A DNA stretch of 35,939 nt from Russula earlei (Eukaryota; Basidiomycota; Agaricomycetes; Russulales; Russulaceae), in NCBI GenBank assembly GCA_025769875.1, contig JAGFNK010000528.1, positions 1 through 35,939 on the forward strand, written 5' to 3'. The notes under the pieces were generated by a model that saw nothing but the letters and a program-made list of their open reading frames with translations, made no database searches and had not been told where the DNA came from. Positions 21,022-29,888 of the stretch are shown here, in pieces. Position 1 is the stretch's first letter. The number at the start of each line of letters is the position of its first letter. A program made the position numbers and the translations under genes.

Positions 21022-22458
21022 ATGTCCTCCACACAGAACTCCCCTACCGCTTCCACTGTTACCCTTGTACCCACTCCACCTTACTCTCCTACACTCATCC
21101 ACCTACCACTGTCTAGAGAACCATCCCCATCGACAGCAGCAACTATCAATACCAGACTGCTCGTTCGATGTGCTGCACAACATGCAGCCATGATTGTACA
21201 AGCATGCAAACTATGGGAGGACGACTCACTTACCACCATACTACTTGCCTTTGGCAATCGATCCCCCACACAAGGAACCAACTCCCCCATCAGAACCCGC
21301 AGCCCTTCCTATCACGTCCGCTCCCCATCACCTGACCCCATCCCAATTCCCCCACACACAAACACCCCCATCATTGAACAGGTAGAATGCGTCATCGTGC
21401 TCGACGAAAACTTCACCCCAGTAAATCACAGGAGGATGCCACCCCCCATCTATGAACCACCTACTAACAATCAACCTTCAGAGCTGGAAGAACTCGGAGA
21501 AGGATGGGAAGAAGGAGACGTAGGACTAGACCTGCTTATTCCAGACCCAGGCAATGAAGACGACACAATTCCCCCTCGCTTTGTTCTCCCTGACCTCACA
21601 CATGGCTTCCCATCCCTACTAGCCACTTACGGTCCCAGATGCCCTACTCATCACATGCCCATTCGAGCACAAGCCGACCCCTACCCCTGTCCTCTTCTCT
21701 CACAAAAAGACACCTTCCTATTCAAAGAAGGCCTTAGACACTCCACAGCGATAGATGAGGCACTTAGGTTCGAACAGGACCTATCTCTAGAAGCCAAGGT
21801 ACGTCATTATCGGTTCACCATCAAGAAGGTACAACAGATGGCAAACAACCTCATCACCGCTCAAGAAAGATACCACAACATGATGTGGGAAATAAGGGAT
21901 TCGGAAGTCAAACTAGCCAGGGCCAATGCTAAAGCTCGTCTCGAACCTCGGGTCTTGTTCTGGACCATGCCCCAACTCACCGATCAAGAACACAAGGATG
22001 CCAAGGAGGCCTTAATGGACCCATGGTATCAATTCTCCCCTCAACTCTCCAACAAATGCACCTGGTGTCATGACGGAGGACATGATACCTTTGAATGTCC
22101 CAAAATCACCATTTGTGTCCTCTGCAATCACCATGGACATATAGCTGACCACTGTAGGAATCTGCATCGACGATGCAAGACTGACAGAATGTGTCAAGTC
22201 CCTCATGACCAGTTACACTTCCACACCCATCGCTGCCATTCCCACCATCATTCCTTACGCCACTTAGACATTAACAAGGGGGGTGATGTCACAAGTACCG
22301 GTACCTCAGACCGGACCGGCAACCGGACAAGCCTACCCAGACAAGCCTCACAATTCTCGCGCATTTTCATGACTCACTCACCTCACATGTACCACCACCT
22401 TCCAGTGTGTTCCAGTTCGATCGTCTCATTGTTACTGCATGTCTACTATTTGTTTTAG
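21022..22458 (+). CDS. Extra 3' ORF of G1 copy F: Pro-rich protein with twin CCHC knuckles
   Basis: This unbroken frame lies between the chromodomain and the 3' LTR, where Ty3/gypsy elements normally have nothing or an env gene. A possible start at 20950 overlaps the pol stop as ATGA. The next ATG at 21022 (MSSTQNSPTAST) is an alternative. The N-terminal 150 residues are Pro/Ser/Thr-rich. A charged, probably helical region follows (FEQDLSLEAKVRHYRFTIKK onwards). Two CCHC knuckles stand in tandem at 22057-22155 (CTWCHDGGHDTFEC and CVLCNHHGHIADHC), then a Cys/His-rich tail. There is no signal peptide or membrane segment, so it is not env-like. A nucleic-acid-binding, Gag-like role is inferred. 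The frame runs about 57 codons into the LTR. It is the only long ORF of this element free of stops. Confidence 0.75.
   Translation: MSSTQNSPTASTVTLVPTPPYSPTLIHLPLSREPSPSTAATINTRLLVRCAAQHAAMIVQACKLWEDDSLTTILLAFGNRSPTQGTNSPIRTRSPSYHVRSPSPDPIPIPPHTNTPIIEQVECVIVLDENFTPVNHRRMPPPIYEPPTNNQPSELEELGEGWEEGDVGLDLLIPDPGNEDDTIPPRFVLPDLTHGFPSLLATYGPRCPTHHMPIRAQADPYPCPLLSQKDTFLFKEGLRHSTAIDEALRFEQDLSLEAKVRHYRFTIKKVQQMANNLITAQERYHNMMWEIRDSEVKLARANAKARLEPRVLFWTMPQLTDQEHKDAKEALMDPWYQFSPQLSNKCTWCHDGGHDTFECPKITICVLCNHHGHIADHCRNLHRRCKTDRMCQVPHDQLHFHTHRCHSHHHSLRHLDINKGGDVTSTGTSDRTGNRTSLPRQASQFSRIFMTHSPHMYHHLPVCSSSIVSLLLHVYYLF
22273..22286 (+). promoter_or_regulatory. Polypurine tract of G1 copy F
   Basis: The sequence aacaaggggggtga directly precedes the 3' LTR start (TGTCACAAG, 22287). 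It overlaps the extra 3' ORF. Confidence 0.75.
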
Positions 22459-22779
22459 GAAACATCTGTCTATATAAACCTGTCAGGTAGAGGAGAACAA
22501 GCCCTAAGCTTGTTCTCTTGTGAATATCACTGGATTCTAGCTTTGGAACTGTAGGCTTGCAGGCAATCAAGCAATCGTCTCAGAAACTCTTCCATCTCTC
22601 TAAGTCCCTTGAACGCAAAGACTTATTCGCTATAATTCCTCTCTATGGTACACACTAGCCTTTGCTGTGTCGTCACCGAGATCCCTGACTTCTGTGAGAA
22701 CTTGTCGTCTTGCCCAACTCAGTGTGCACATCTCGTGTGTGAACCGATTTGTCAGCGACACCGCCCCCAGTCAGTGACA
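22287..22779 (+). repeat. 3' LTR of G1 copy F
   Basis: This 493-bp partner of 5665-6156 ends AGTGACA and is followed by tgaac. It keeps the TATA box and the aagcttgttct block of the 5' LTR unchanged, although about 40 other positions differ. Confidence 0.95.
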
Positions 22780-22784
22780 TGAAC

Positions 22785-25248
22785 ACTTGAAAAGAGGCAC
22801 TATCCGACAATCAAAAGCAGCTATTGCCAGTCCATTCTTCTTTGTAGAAAAGAAAGGAGGAAATCTACACCCAGTACAAGACTACAGAGCCCTGAATACA
22901 GCAACTGTCAAAGATGCATATCCACTACCTTTGATTCCTGGATTAATTGACAAACTCCAAGGAGCCCAATACTTTACCAAGTTTGACGTACGATGGGGAT
23001 ACAACAATATCCACCTAAGAGAGGGTGATGAATACCTCGCAGCATTCAAGACACCATTAGGACTCTTCGAACCTTTGATAATGACATTTGGTCTCTGCAA
23101 TGCCCCAGCCACTTTCCAACACTTTATGAACACCATCCTAGAGAAATACATTGCCACTGAACGAGTGGTTGTTTGTCTAGATGATATACTAATCATGGCA
23201 CAAACCTTGAACGAACTAGATGACTGGACGCATAAGGTCTTAAAAACACTCCAAGACCACGACTTGTATTTGAAATCAGAGAAGTGTGCCTTTCGACAAA
23301 CCTCTATTAGTTACCTAGGCATCAATATCTCCCAAGGACGAATATCCATGGATCAAGAGAAGCTAATAGGCATTACAAAATGGCCTACTCCAACCAATGT
23401 TACAGAAGTACAAGCATTTCTAGGATTCTGCAACTTCTATCAACGATTTATCCACCAATATTCACAGATAGCACGACCCTTGTTTAACTTAACAAAGAAA
23501 GAAAACCCCTTCAAATGGGAGAACGATGAAGAACAAGCATTCCAAAAACTAATCCAAGCATTCACAACAGCCCCAGTTCTCATGTTACCTGATCATACTA
23601 AACCCTTTCGGCTCATCTGTGATGCAAGCTACTTTGCAGTCAGCGCAATCTTGGAACAACCTGATGAATTTAACAGATATCACCCAATAGCCTATTTTTC
23701 AAAATCCTTGGACCCCACACAACGAAATTACATGATCTATGATAAAGAACTCCTTGCCATTGTCTCATCCCTCTGGCACTTCCAACACTACCTTGAAGGC
23801 GCTTCACATCCCATTGATATGTGGATGGACCACAATAACTTGACATGCTTCATGACAAAACAAAAACTCATGTGACGACAAGCCTGATGGGCACTCCTTC
23901 TCAGCAATTTTGACTTCACTATCACCTATCACCCAGGAATTATGAACAAAGCAGATGGTCTGTCCAGGTGGCCAGACTTTAACAAGGGGATACAAAACGA
24001 AAACGATGGAAAGGTGCTCCTAGACAACAAATATTTTAAAGTTAGAGCAACACGCACCTCTGCTACAGAACCAATCGGCGACCAAGAACTTCAACAACAG
24101 CTACAATCGAGCAAAGACTATGACCCAGAAGTATCTAATGCGTTAGCAATCATTATAAAAAGTGGACCAAGATGATTATCCAAAGGCTTACAGGACTGGA
24201 ACCTCGAAGATGGACTAATATTATTCAAAGGAACAGTCTATATCCCAAACAATGACACCCTACAAAATAAAATTCTGAAACTACATCACGACTCCCTTGC
24301 CACTGGGCATCCTGGCCAATGGAAAACTTACGAACTAATCAGCCGAAACTATTGGTGGCCAGGAATGCTAACCTATGTCAAAAGTTACATAGATGGTTGC
24401 GCAATTTGCCAAAGCACAAAGAACCACCCAAAAACAGAAACACCCCTTGTACCCATTACACCAGCTGGAGAAGTATGGAAAAGCATTACCATGGACTTTA
24501 TCACAGACCTACCAATTTCACAAGGCTTCAACAGCCTCTTAGTTGTGGTAGATCAATTCAGCAAAGCAATAATCATTACCCCTTGCCACAACACAATCAC
24601 AGCAGATGAAACAGCAAACTTGATCATGAACAATGTCTGGAGAAGAATAGGCCTTCCAGTGCAAATAATATCAGACAGAGGCCCTCAATTCGCAGCAAAA
24701 GTTACTCAAGAACTATGGAAGAAATTAAATGTCAAAGTATCATTGAGCACAGCATATCACCCACAAATGGATGGAGAAACAGAATGAGTTAACCAAGAAC
24801 TAGAACAATACCAACGAATATTTTGCAACCACCAAGCAGACAATTGGGCAGAACTAATTCCCTTTATGGAGTTTTCACATAATGCCAGACAACACAGTGC
24901 AACAAACAAACCCCCTTTCAAGGTCTGGTATGGCTTTAATCCAACATTCGCTCTGCCCCTTGCCTTTGCATCAAAGTTCCCTTCAATCCAAGAAAGACTA
25001 ACGAGACTAAACCAACTTAGAGAAGAAGTAGCTGCCTCTCTAAACTGAGCAACCAAAATCATGAAACAAGCAGGACCTCAATCCCCAACATTCCGCTTTA
25101 AAGAAGGAGATCAAGTATGGTTGGAGGCCACATTTCTACGAACCACTCACCCAAAAGCAAAACTAGCCCCTTGACATTATGGACCATTCAAAGTCATCAT
25201 GGCATATCCAGTAAACGTTCGCCTTGAGTTACCAAGATCTTGGAAGAT
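22785..25248 (+). pseudogene. Reverse transcriptase, RNase H and integrase of G2 copy E
   Basis: The frame resumes after element F ([20 protein letters not shown]) and shows RT motifs FTKFDVRWGYNNI and CLDDILIMA at about 23174-23197, a known LDD variant of the catalytic YxDD. RNase H follows (FRLICDASYFAVSAIL, YDKELLAIV). Integrase has HHDSLATGHPGQWKTY with CAICQ, then the core MDFITDLPISQGFN, SDRGPQF and HPQMDGETE. One frame holds throughout. TGA stops at 23873-23875, 23885-23887, 24173-24175, 24785-24787, 25046-25048 and near 25172 all stand where Arg is expected. The frame is cut at 25248 by a solo LTR. Confidence 0.92.
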
Positions 25249-25814
25249 TGTTAAGATTTCTGTGTTCTGCACCCTCATCTGCTTACCTATGTGTTGGTGA
25301 CTCATCCTGTTTTACTCATATGTGTTTATTCATCTGGCTTAGTGATTGCTGACTGATGTGCCTTACTCATTGATTAGTGGTGGCTTACTCACTACTTACT
25401 GATGAGTTACCAACTGGTATGGCTGTACTACCAACTTGGGAAAGGGCAAAGGTACTGAGGGGGAGCACACCTCAGTGGACTGTGGGAGGTTCAAGTCCTG
25501 CAGGGCTACAGTGGGTTTGGCAAGATGGTGGTTGGGATCAGGTACCTAGGAGGTGTATGTCATTGGGATATGGCAGTGATTACTATGCGTAGGGATCTCA
25601 TAGTATAGGTACAAGTAACTCTCTCAAACAAGAAACAATCATCTTGTCAATACTCTATACAATCTATTGAAGAACTCTAAGTGAAGGAGGCCCCTCTCTT
25701 CTCTTACATCTATTCTTCCTGAGATTATATCAAAGGGATCGAAGTCTAGTGCTTGAACTAAATCAAGCAACTCTTTCACTAAGAGTCAGTAATAGGATCA
25801 ATCTGATCTTAACA
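25249..25814 (+). repeat. Solo LTR, 566 bp, in G2 copy E integrase
   Basis: The ends are TGTTAAGAT...ATCTTAACA with the duplication aagat at 25244-25248 and 25815-25819. It is the same family as the 542-bp LTR at 6716-7257, in the opposite orientation. Removing it restores the integrase C-terminus (PRSWKI joined to HPVFHHSLIKPYK). ORFs inside it are spurious. Confidence 0.94.
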
Positions 25815-25819
25815 AAGAT

Positions 25820-26129
25820 ACACCCAGTTTTTCATCATTCCCTGATTAAACCTTACAAAGAAACCACTGCCCATGGTCCTAACTTCTCAAACCCACCACC
25901 TATACTGGTTGAAGGGGAAGAACAATATGAAGTAGAACAGATCTTAAGTTCTCGACTTTCCCCAAACCACAAAGGGATTCAATACCTAGTAAAATGGAAA
26001 GGATACACTGCCACAGAGAATACCTGGGAACCAGCATCTAACCTGTCTAAAGTGCAATTACTAGTCAAAGACTTTCATCAGAAATACCTGAGAGCACTTA
26101 AAATAATTCCCACCAGGGGTAACTCCTAA
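25820..26129 (+). pseudogene. Integrase C-terminus and chromodomain of G2 copy E
   Basis: HPVFHHSLIKPYKE is the classic end of gypsy integrase. The chromodomain follows, EQYEVEQILSSRLSP with IQYLVKWKGYTATENTWEP, covering about 25918-26050. Its aromatic cage residues (Y, W, W) are present. The stop is TAA at 26127-26129. It is the best preserved part of copy E. Confidence 0.9.
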
Positions 26130-26375
26130 ACTTAGATGCACACCATGACTTCCATCGACGACTATCTTTATTCCTGTTACCAAAGAACTTTTCAGAGAAT
26201 CCCTGTGATCACATGCACCCAACCAACCACAGCTATCCCCAAAACAATCCATAGAACACAACAGAACTCCCCACGAATGAACAGACTTCGACTTTTCATA
26301 TGCAAACTACTCCACCTTCCAAAGAAACAAGTCCCTACCATTGCAGGAGCAACAAGTCTATAAAGAGGGGATGAA
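26130..26375 (+). other. 3' tail of G2 copy E with polypurine tract
   Basis: These 246 bases lie between the pol stop and the LTR. A 75-codon ORF (26136-26363) shows no known domain and is probably untranslated sequence. The purine tract aaagaggggatgaa (26362-26375) abuts the LTR, so the LTR at 26376 is the true 3' LTR of copy E. Confidence 0.7.
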
Positions 26376-26803
26376 TGTTACAAACCAAGGCCAGGTCCTG
26401 GCCATATATTGTCCTATTTCACTCAAGAGAGACCTCTCTCACTTTGCATTGCCAACTCCCTTCCGTTTTTTGGGCTACCCCTCCTGCAGTGCAAGATATC
26501 GCTATTGCAAAGGCACTATAACACGACCAGGCACCCGTTTCCTAATTGGGTAATCATCGCGTGGCAGCCACATGGTCACCCAGCCACCAAGAACCCAAAA
26601 CAGTGGCACAAACTCTTAGAAACTGTTGCATAACTAAGCGCTCCACAGTGACATCATAATGATGTCATTGCTTCACAATGATCAGTAATGCACTCAGTAA
26701 GCCTGAAACTTGACACAAGCAAGTTTATGCCTCTGTAGTCCTATTGGATGGTACCAAAGGGTCTAGAATAGTTCCAGTTCTTTGTAATCGACCCTGTACA
26801 CTG

Positions 26804-26845
26804 TATATAATCCCCAATGAAGCATGGCAGTCGTCAGACTGTCCA
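26804..26845 (+). promoter_or_regulatory. G2 LTR promoter: TATA box and predicted RNA 5' end (copy C)
   Basis: TATATAA at 26804-26810 lies about 32 bases before agactgtcca (26836-26845). Those ten bases are complementary to tggacagtct just after the LTR. The same spacing is seen in copy D (32905-32911 and 32937-32946). Confidence 0.6.
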
Positions 26846-26918
26846 TTTGTGATACTCTCATCTTCCTGGGTACTCCCCCGTGACCGCTCAGTTTAAAGAC
26901 TCCTCTTGTCTTCAAGGT

Positions 26919-27342
26919 ACTCTTCAACAACTGCCTTGTTTAAAGCCCCCTCGCTACACTGGCCTCTAGCCTTCGCCTCTGTCTCTTGCAACACCTACCA
27001 GTCCCCATCTGGTACCTCCTTGTCGTTTGGCTCATCCTCTTGTTCAACGCCGCCTACGCCATGTATCATCTGTTTCAACCCTTGCCCACCTGCTCCTGAG
27101 TCCTTAGTGATCAGCAGTACGTGTCTTGACACTCATCAACGACCACCTTGTCTAAAGCCCCTTCACTGCACTGGCCTCCAGTCTTCACCTCTGCCTCCTG
27201 CGACATGTACCAGTCCCTATCTGGTACCTCTTAGTCATTTGGCTCATCATCTTGTTCAATGCCACCTACACTGTGTACTGTCTGTTCTGACCCTTGCCCA
27301 CCTGCTCCTGAGTCCTCAGTGATCAGCAGTACGTGTCTTGAC
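26919..27342 (+). repeat. 212-bp tandem duplication at the 3' end of a G2 LTR
   Basis: The two units (26919-27130 and 27131-27342) both start actc(t/a)tcaac and end gtgtcttgac. They differ at many transition positions, so the duplication is old. Each copy carries the GTACGT splice-donor candidate. Confidence 0.9.
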
Positions 27343-27390
27343 ATCTGGACAGTCTCTCATCATTCCTGTATTGACCAGCCAATGCTCAAG
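27329..27390 (+). other. Candidate intron 1 of G2 copy C, spanning LTR end and primer-binding site
   Basis: The 62-nt interval starts GTACGT inside the LTR, has a branch-like ttgac near 27371 and ends AAG. Joining its flanks puts the A at 27328 next to TG at 27391-27392 and creates the ATG of ORF1. Copy D has an interval of identical length at 33219-33280. An AAG acceptor is less common than CAG or TAG. Confidence 0.5.
27346..27355 (+). promoter_or_regulatory. Self-primer binding site of G2 copy C
   Basis: The sequence tggacagtct starts two bases after the LTR and complements the predicted first ten bases of the element's RNA (26836-26845). It starts with TGG, so a tRNA primer cannot be excluded, but the match to the element's own LTR at the expected start site favours self-priming. 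Confidence 0.55.
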
Positions 27391-28314
27391 TGTCTACTCC
27401 CAACTCTCCCACTCTTGTCAATACCTCCCTGCGTCTCCCTTCTCCTCTCCAGCCCACTCCATGCACCGCCCTTCATCTCCTCACTGAAGACTTCGGTCCG
27501 GTTGACACATCCTCACCCCTTGGCATCTTGTACTCCCCAGAAGCCCCACCATCGTCTCCCAACATCCCCCAGCCTATTCCAGGCGACTTTGTCCCTATTG
27601 GCACTCCCCCTCCAGCGCATAATGAACAACAGCAAGCGGACCATCCTCCCTTGCCTGAAGGCTTCCTCGATCGCCCCCCCCTGCACAGCATTCCGCTTTC
27701 ATCCACACCAGTACTTCGTCCTCCCCAGCACCAATCGCTCTTGCGAGCAGTGGCAACCCCTCCACGACTTAAACCACCAAGACTACCTGTCCCGCATCCC
27801 TACCACCGACCAGTTAGCTTGTCGCGCATTCACAGACACCTTCACCACCGCCTTTTGTGCACACATCATCCACACTTTTGCGGTCGAACCCTCCAATGCT
27901 GCCCTTGCCACCAAGTATAACCTCACCCCCTTCAGCATTTGCTCTAATGTCAGGATATACGCCCCAGACACTAACTTCCCCCTCAGACGCATCACATACA
28001 TTTTTAATACTTGGTTGTTTAGGAAACTTCTTACCTTGCCTGCTATTTACCACCCTGCTTACGAAGGCTTGTTTTGCTTATCTATCATACACGACTTCTC
28101 GGACAGACGCCTAGCTTTCGCATACAGTTACTTACACTTTGAGGAGAACAGTAACCATGTCTCCTTGCATCACTATTTGACCTATACTGTCGACACCATA
28201 CATTTCAACCCGCAGTTACTTCACTTTTGCTTTACGCCTTGTATTCCCCCTAACCCTCTCGACATCATCAAGAGATATCACCTTGAAACCATAGATCTTG
28301 TGCACGGTTCTTGA
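27391..28314 (+). pseudogene. G2 ORF1, unrecognised protein upstream of gag (copy C)
   Basis: The frame reads STPNSPTLVNTS, a Pro/Ser/Thr-rich N-terminal part of about 95 residues, to a C homopolymer near 27680. There one extra base shifts it into the next frame (CTAFRFHPHQYFVLPSTNRS onwards), which runs to TGA at 28312-28314. The C-terminal 210 residues form a globular-looking, aromatic-rich domain (DTFTTAFCAHIIHTFAVEPS, LLTLPAIYHPAYEG, LHFEENSN) with no family I recognise. No contiguous ATG is present; the start is proposed to be made by splicing. Copy D is homologous along the whole length. The function is unknown. Confidence 0.65.
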
Positions 28315-28317
28315 AAA

Positions 28318-28383
28318 GTAAGAGCCATCCTTGTAACGCTTCAATAAAGATTGGATAAAGTTCCTTCTTTCTCTTAACTAAAG
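28318..28383 (+). other. Candidate intron 2 of G2 copy C, between ORF1 and ORF2
   Basis: The 66-nt interval starts GTAAGA and ends ttaactaaag, with a branch-like TTAAC close to the acceptor. Joining its flanks makes A (28317) plus TG (28384-28385), the ATG of ORF2, two bases after the ORF1 stop. Copy D has the same 66 nt at 34210-34275. An AATAAA at 28343-28348 inside could alternatively be a polyadenylation signal. Confidence 0.5.
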
Positions 28384-29884
28384 TGCCACGAGAATACGCC
28401 CTAGAAGAGGACGAAGAAGAAGATGCTATCACTAGACACATCTTAAGTCTAAACCATTATCGAACCTGGGCCTCCACTGTGTTCCCTGTTAACACCTTAA
28501 CAAACCTACATGATGTACCAGGTATAGAACCACCCCACGAAGACTTTCCCCACCTTATTGTCAAAGAATTCCTCAAAGTCTTACCATTTGGACAACTTCT
28601 AAGCCATGACAAACACACACTATATCTTGAAACCCTTAGTCGACTCCTACCACCAGAATGACAACAATTATTATGCTGGCAACTTGCTCAAGCAAAGAAC
28701 ATCCAAGGACAACCAGTTGATTATCAATCCCTATGCTCCAGTGAATTGAACCTTTGGACCAGGATCATCCAACCACACCACCATCTCATCGTTAATTTGC
28801 TAAGGACAGGGTATCACCTGTTTTACCTAGCCTGGACATATATTAGTTACTATTGCCTCACAGTCCAGTTCTACCACCTACACCTCAATAGGATACAAAG
28901 GGAAAACCAATCTTATGTCCAACTTGCTATTGTACCAGGAATACACAACACCTTTGATTGGGAGACTAACTCTTGGCTACACGACACAGATTACAACCAA
29001 CCTTGGGCAATTACCAGCCCAGACGCCTCATATACTGGTCCTCCTGCATACTACTCAGTCCCGGCAATTTTAGAAGTATCAAGCCTTGCCCCTTGACCCC
29101 TCACACTGATTCAAACCACTGTCCCAACTAGCCAAGAATGTTGGTCTGCCAGCACAGAAGACACTGAGTCAAACCCATGGACAACAAGGTGTAACTGCAA
29201 AACAGAGTATTGCACGTGCAACTATTGACCAGACACACCTCCCACTCCTGATGGAATTACCTTGTGGACACCAGGCGATTACCACCTCCCATATCAGTAG
29301 TTCTGGCTCCCCAACACAGAAGACATGCAACGCCCCAATGAGCTCCCTCTAGAGAAACAGTTCCCAATGCGAGAGGATTCCTTGTTGAAAGACCATTACC
29401 TCCTACTCCCCCTGATGCCTACGTACCCTTGTTTACCAGTCATATTCCTACACCTGTCATACCTTCCCAACCCTTTGCAGCACCATTGGTTGAATCACCT
29501 GATAGTATCAACATTAGAAATACTGAACTTCATTCCTATCTACCAGAACAATCTTTCTTAGCCCTAAACTTACCTACGCAATCAAAGAGGGAACTACTTG
29601 AATTCAAAAACTATTGTACACAAGCTTGGCATTTAAGAACCACACACTTTGTAGTGTATCAACACCCCACCAGAGAGATAAACAACTTTGCTATCTCACC
29701 AGCAGAATTCGAAGGATTCCTGTGGAAGACCTGGATAGTCTTAACGCAAAGTAGTATCACCGAAGAATACTCTCAAATCCACTTAAGGAAACACCAAGGA
29801 AGACCTGACTATATTCAACTGAAACCAGCCTACACCATTGCATATCCTTGGAACAACAGTCATTGGACTATAACCATCGTCTAA
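28384..29884 (+). pseudogene. G2 ORF2, unrecognised protein upstream of gag (copy C)
   Basis: The frame begins (after the proposed splice) PREYALEEDEEEDA and runs through SELNLWTRIIQPHHHLIV and IHNTFDWETNSWL. It continues past TGA codons at 28659-28661, 29094-29096 and 29226-29228 (CGA in copy D) into a Cys cluster, RCNCKTEYCTCN. After a frame shift near 29300-29430 it continues SYLPEQSFLALNLPTQ to TAA at 29882-29884 (...AYPWNNSHWTITIV). The undamaged protein would be about 500 residues. I recognise no domain. A helical, aromatic-rich middle segment (FYLAWTYISYYCLTVQFYHL) could be a membrane or buried helix. Confidence 0.65.
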
Positions 29885-29888
29885 ACCT

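Larger units (their letters stand above)
5665..22779 (+). mobile_element. Ty3/gypsy chromovirus, family G1, copy F (complete outline, interrupted)
   Basis: It has a 5' LTR (5665-6156), gag, protease-RT, RNase H-integrase-chromodomain, an extra 3' ORF, a polypurine tract and a 3' LTR (22287-22779). The duplication tgaac occurs at 5660-5664 and 22780-22784. It is interrupted by a 542-bp solo LTR and by copia copy B. Without those the element would be about 7.3 kb. The two LTRs differ at about 40 of 492 positions by eye, with about 37 transitions, so the element is old or heavily deaminated. Confidence 0.95.
3391..26375 (+). mobile_element. Ty3/gypsy chromovirus, family G2, copy E (5'-truncated, multiply interrupted)
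   Basis: G2 coding sequence survives as 3391-3805, 5474-5664, 22785-25248 and 25820-26129, in the order protease, reverse transcriptase, RNase H, integrase, chromodomain. The 3' LTR is 26376-27343. The segments share one frame once the solo LTRs (1663 and 566 bp) and copy F (17115 bp), each with a 5-bp duplication, are subtracted. Gag and the upstream ORFs seen in copies C and D are missing, cut at the 3391 junction. Copy C (31720-32452) overlaps the same protease/RT region and confirms the continuity. Confidence 0.9.
26376..27343 (+). repeat. G2 LTR shared by copies E and C, with internal duplication
   Basis: This 968-bp LTR is bordered on the left by the polypurine tract of E and on the right by the primer-binding site of C. 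It is therefore the 3' LTR of one element and the 5' LTR of the next. Compared with the 829-bp form it has a 73-bp deletion near 26635 and a 212-bp tandem duplication (26919-27130 and 27131-27342). 829 - 73 + 212 equals 968. TATA is at 26804-26810, with the predicted RNA start at about 26836. Confidence 0.92.

Noticed and set aside
21022..22458. Envelope gene of an errantivirus-like element
   Set aside because: No signal peptide, membrane helix or cleavage site; twin CCHC knuckles point to nucleic-acid binding.
25377..25592. ORF inside the 566-bp solo LTR
   Set aside because: It lies wholly within the LTR, does not recur in the sister LTR, and is short.
22785..26129. Reassigned genetic code (UGA read as Arg or Trp)
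   Set aside because: The same positions are CGA in sister copies, frameshifts coexist, and LTRs show the same transitions. Decay explains the stops.
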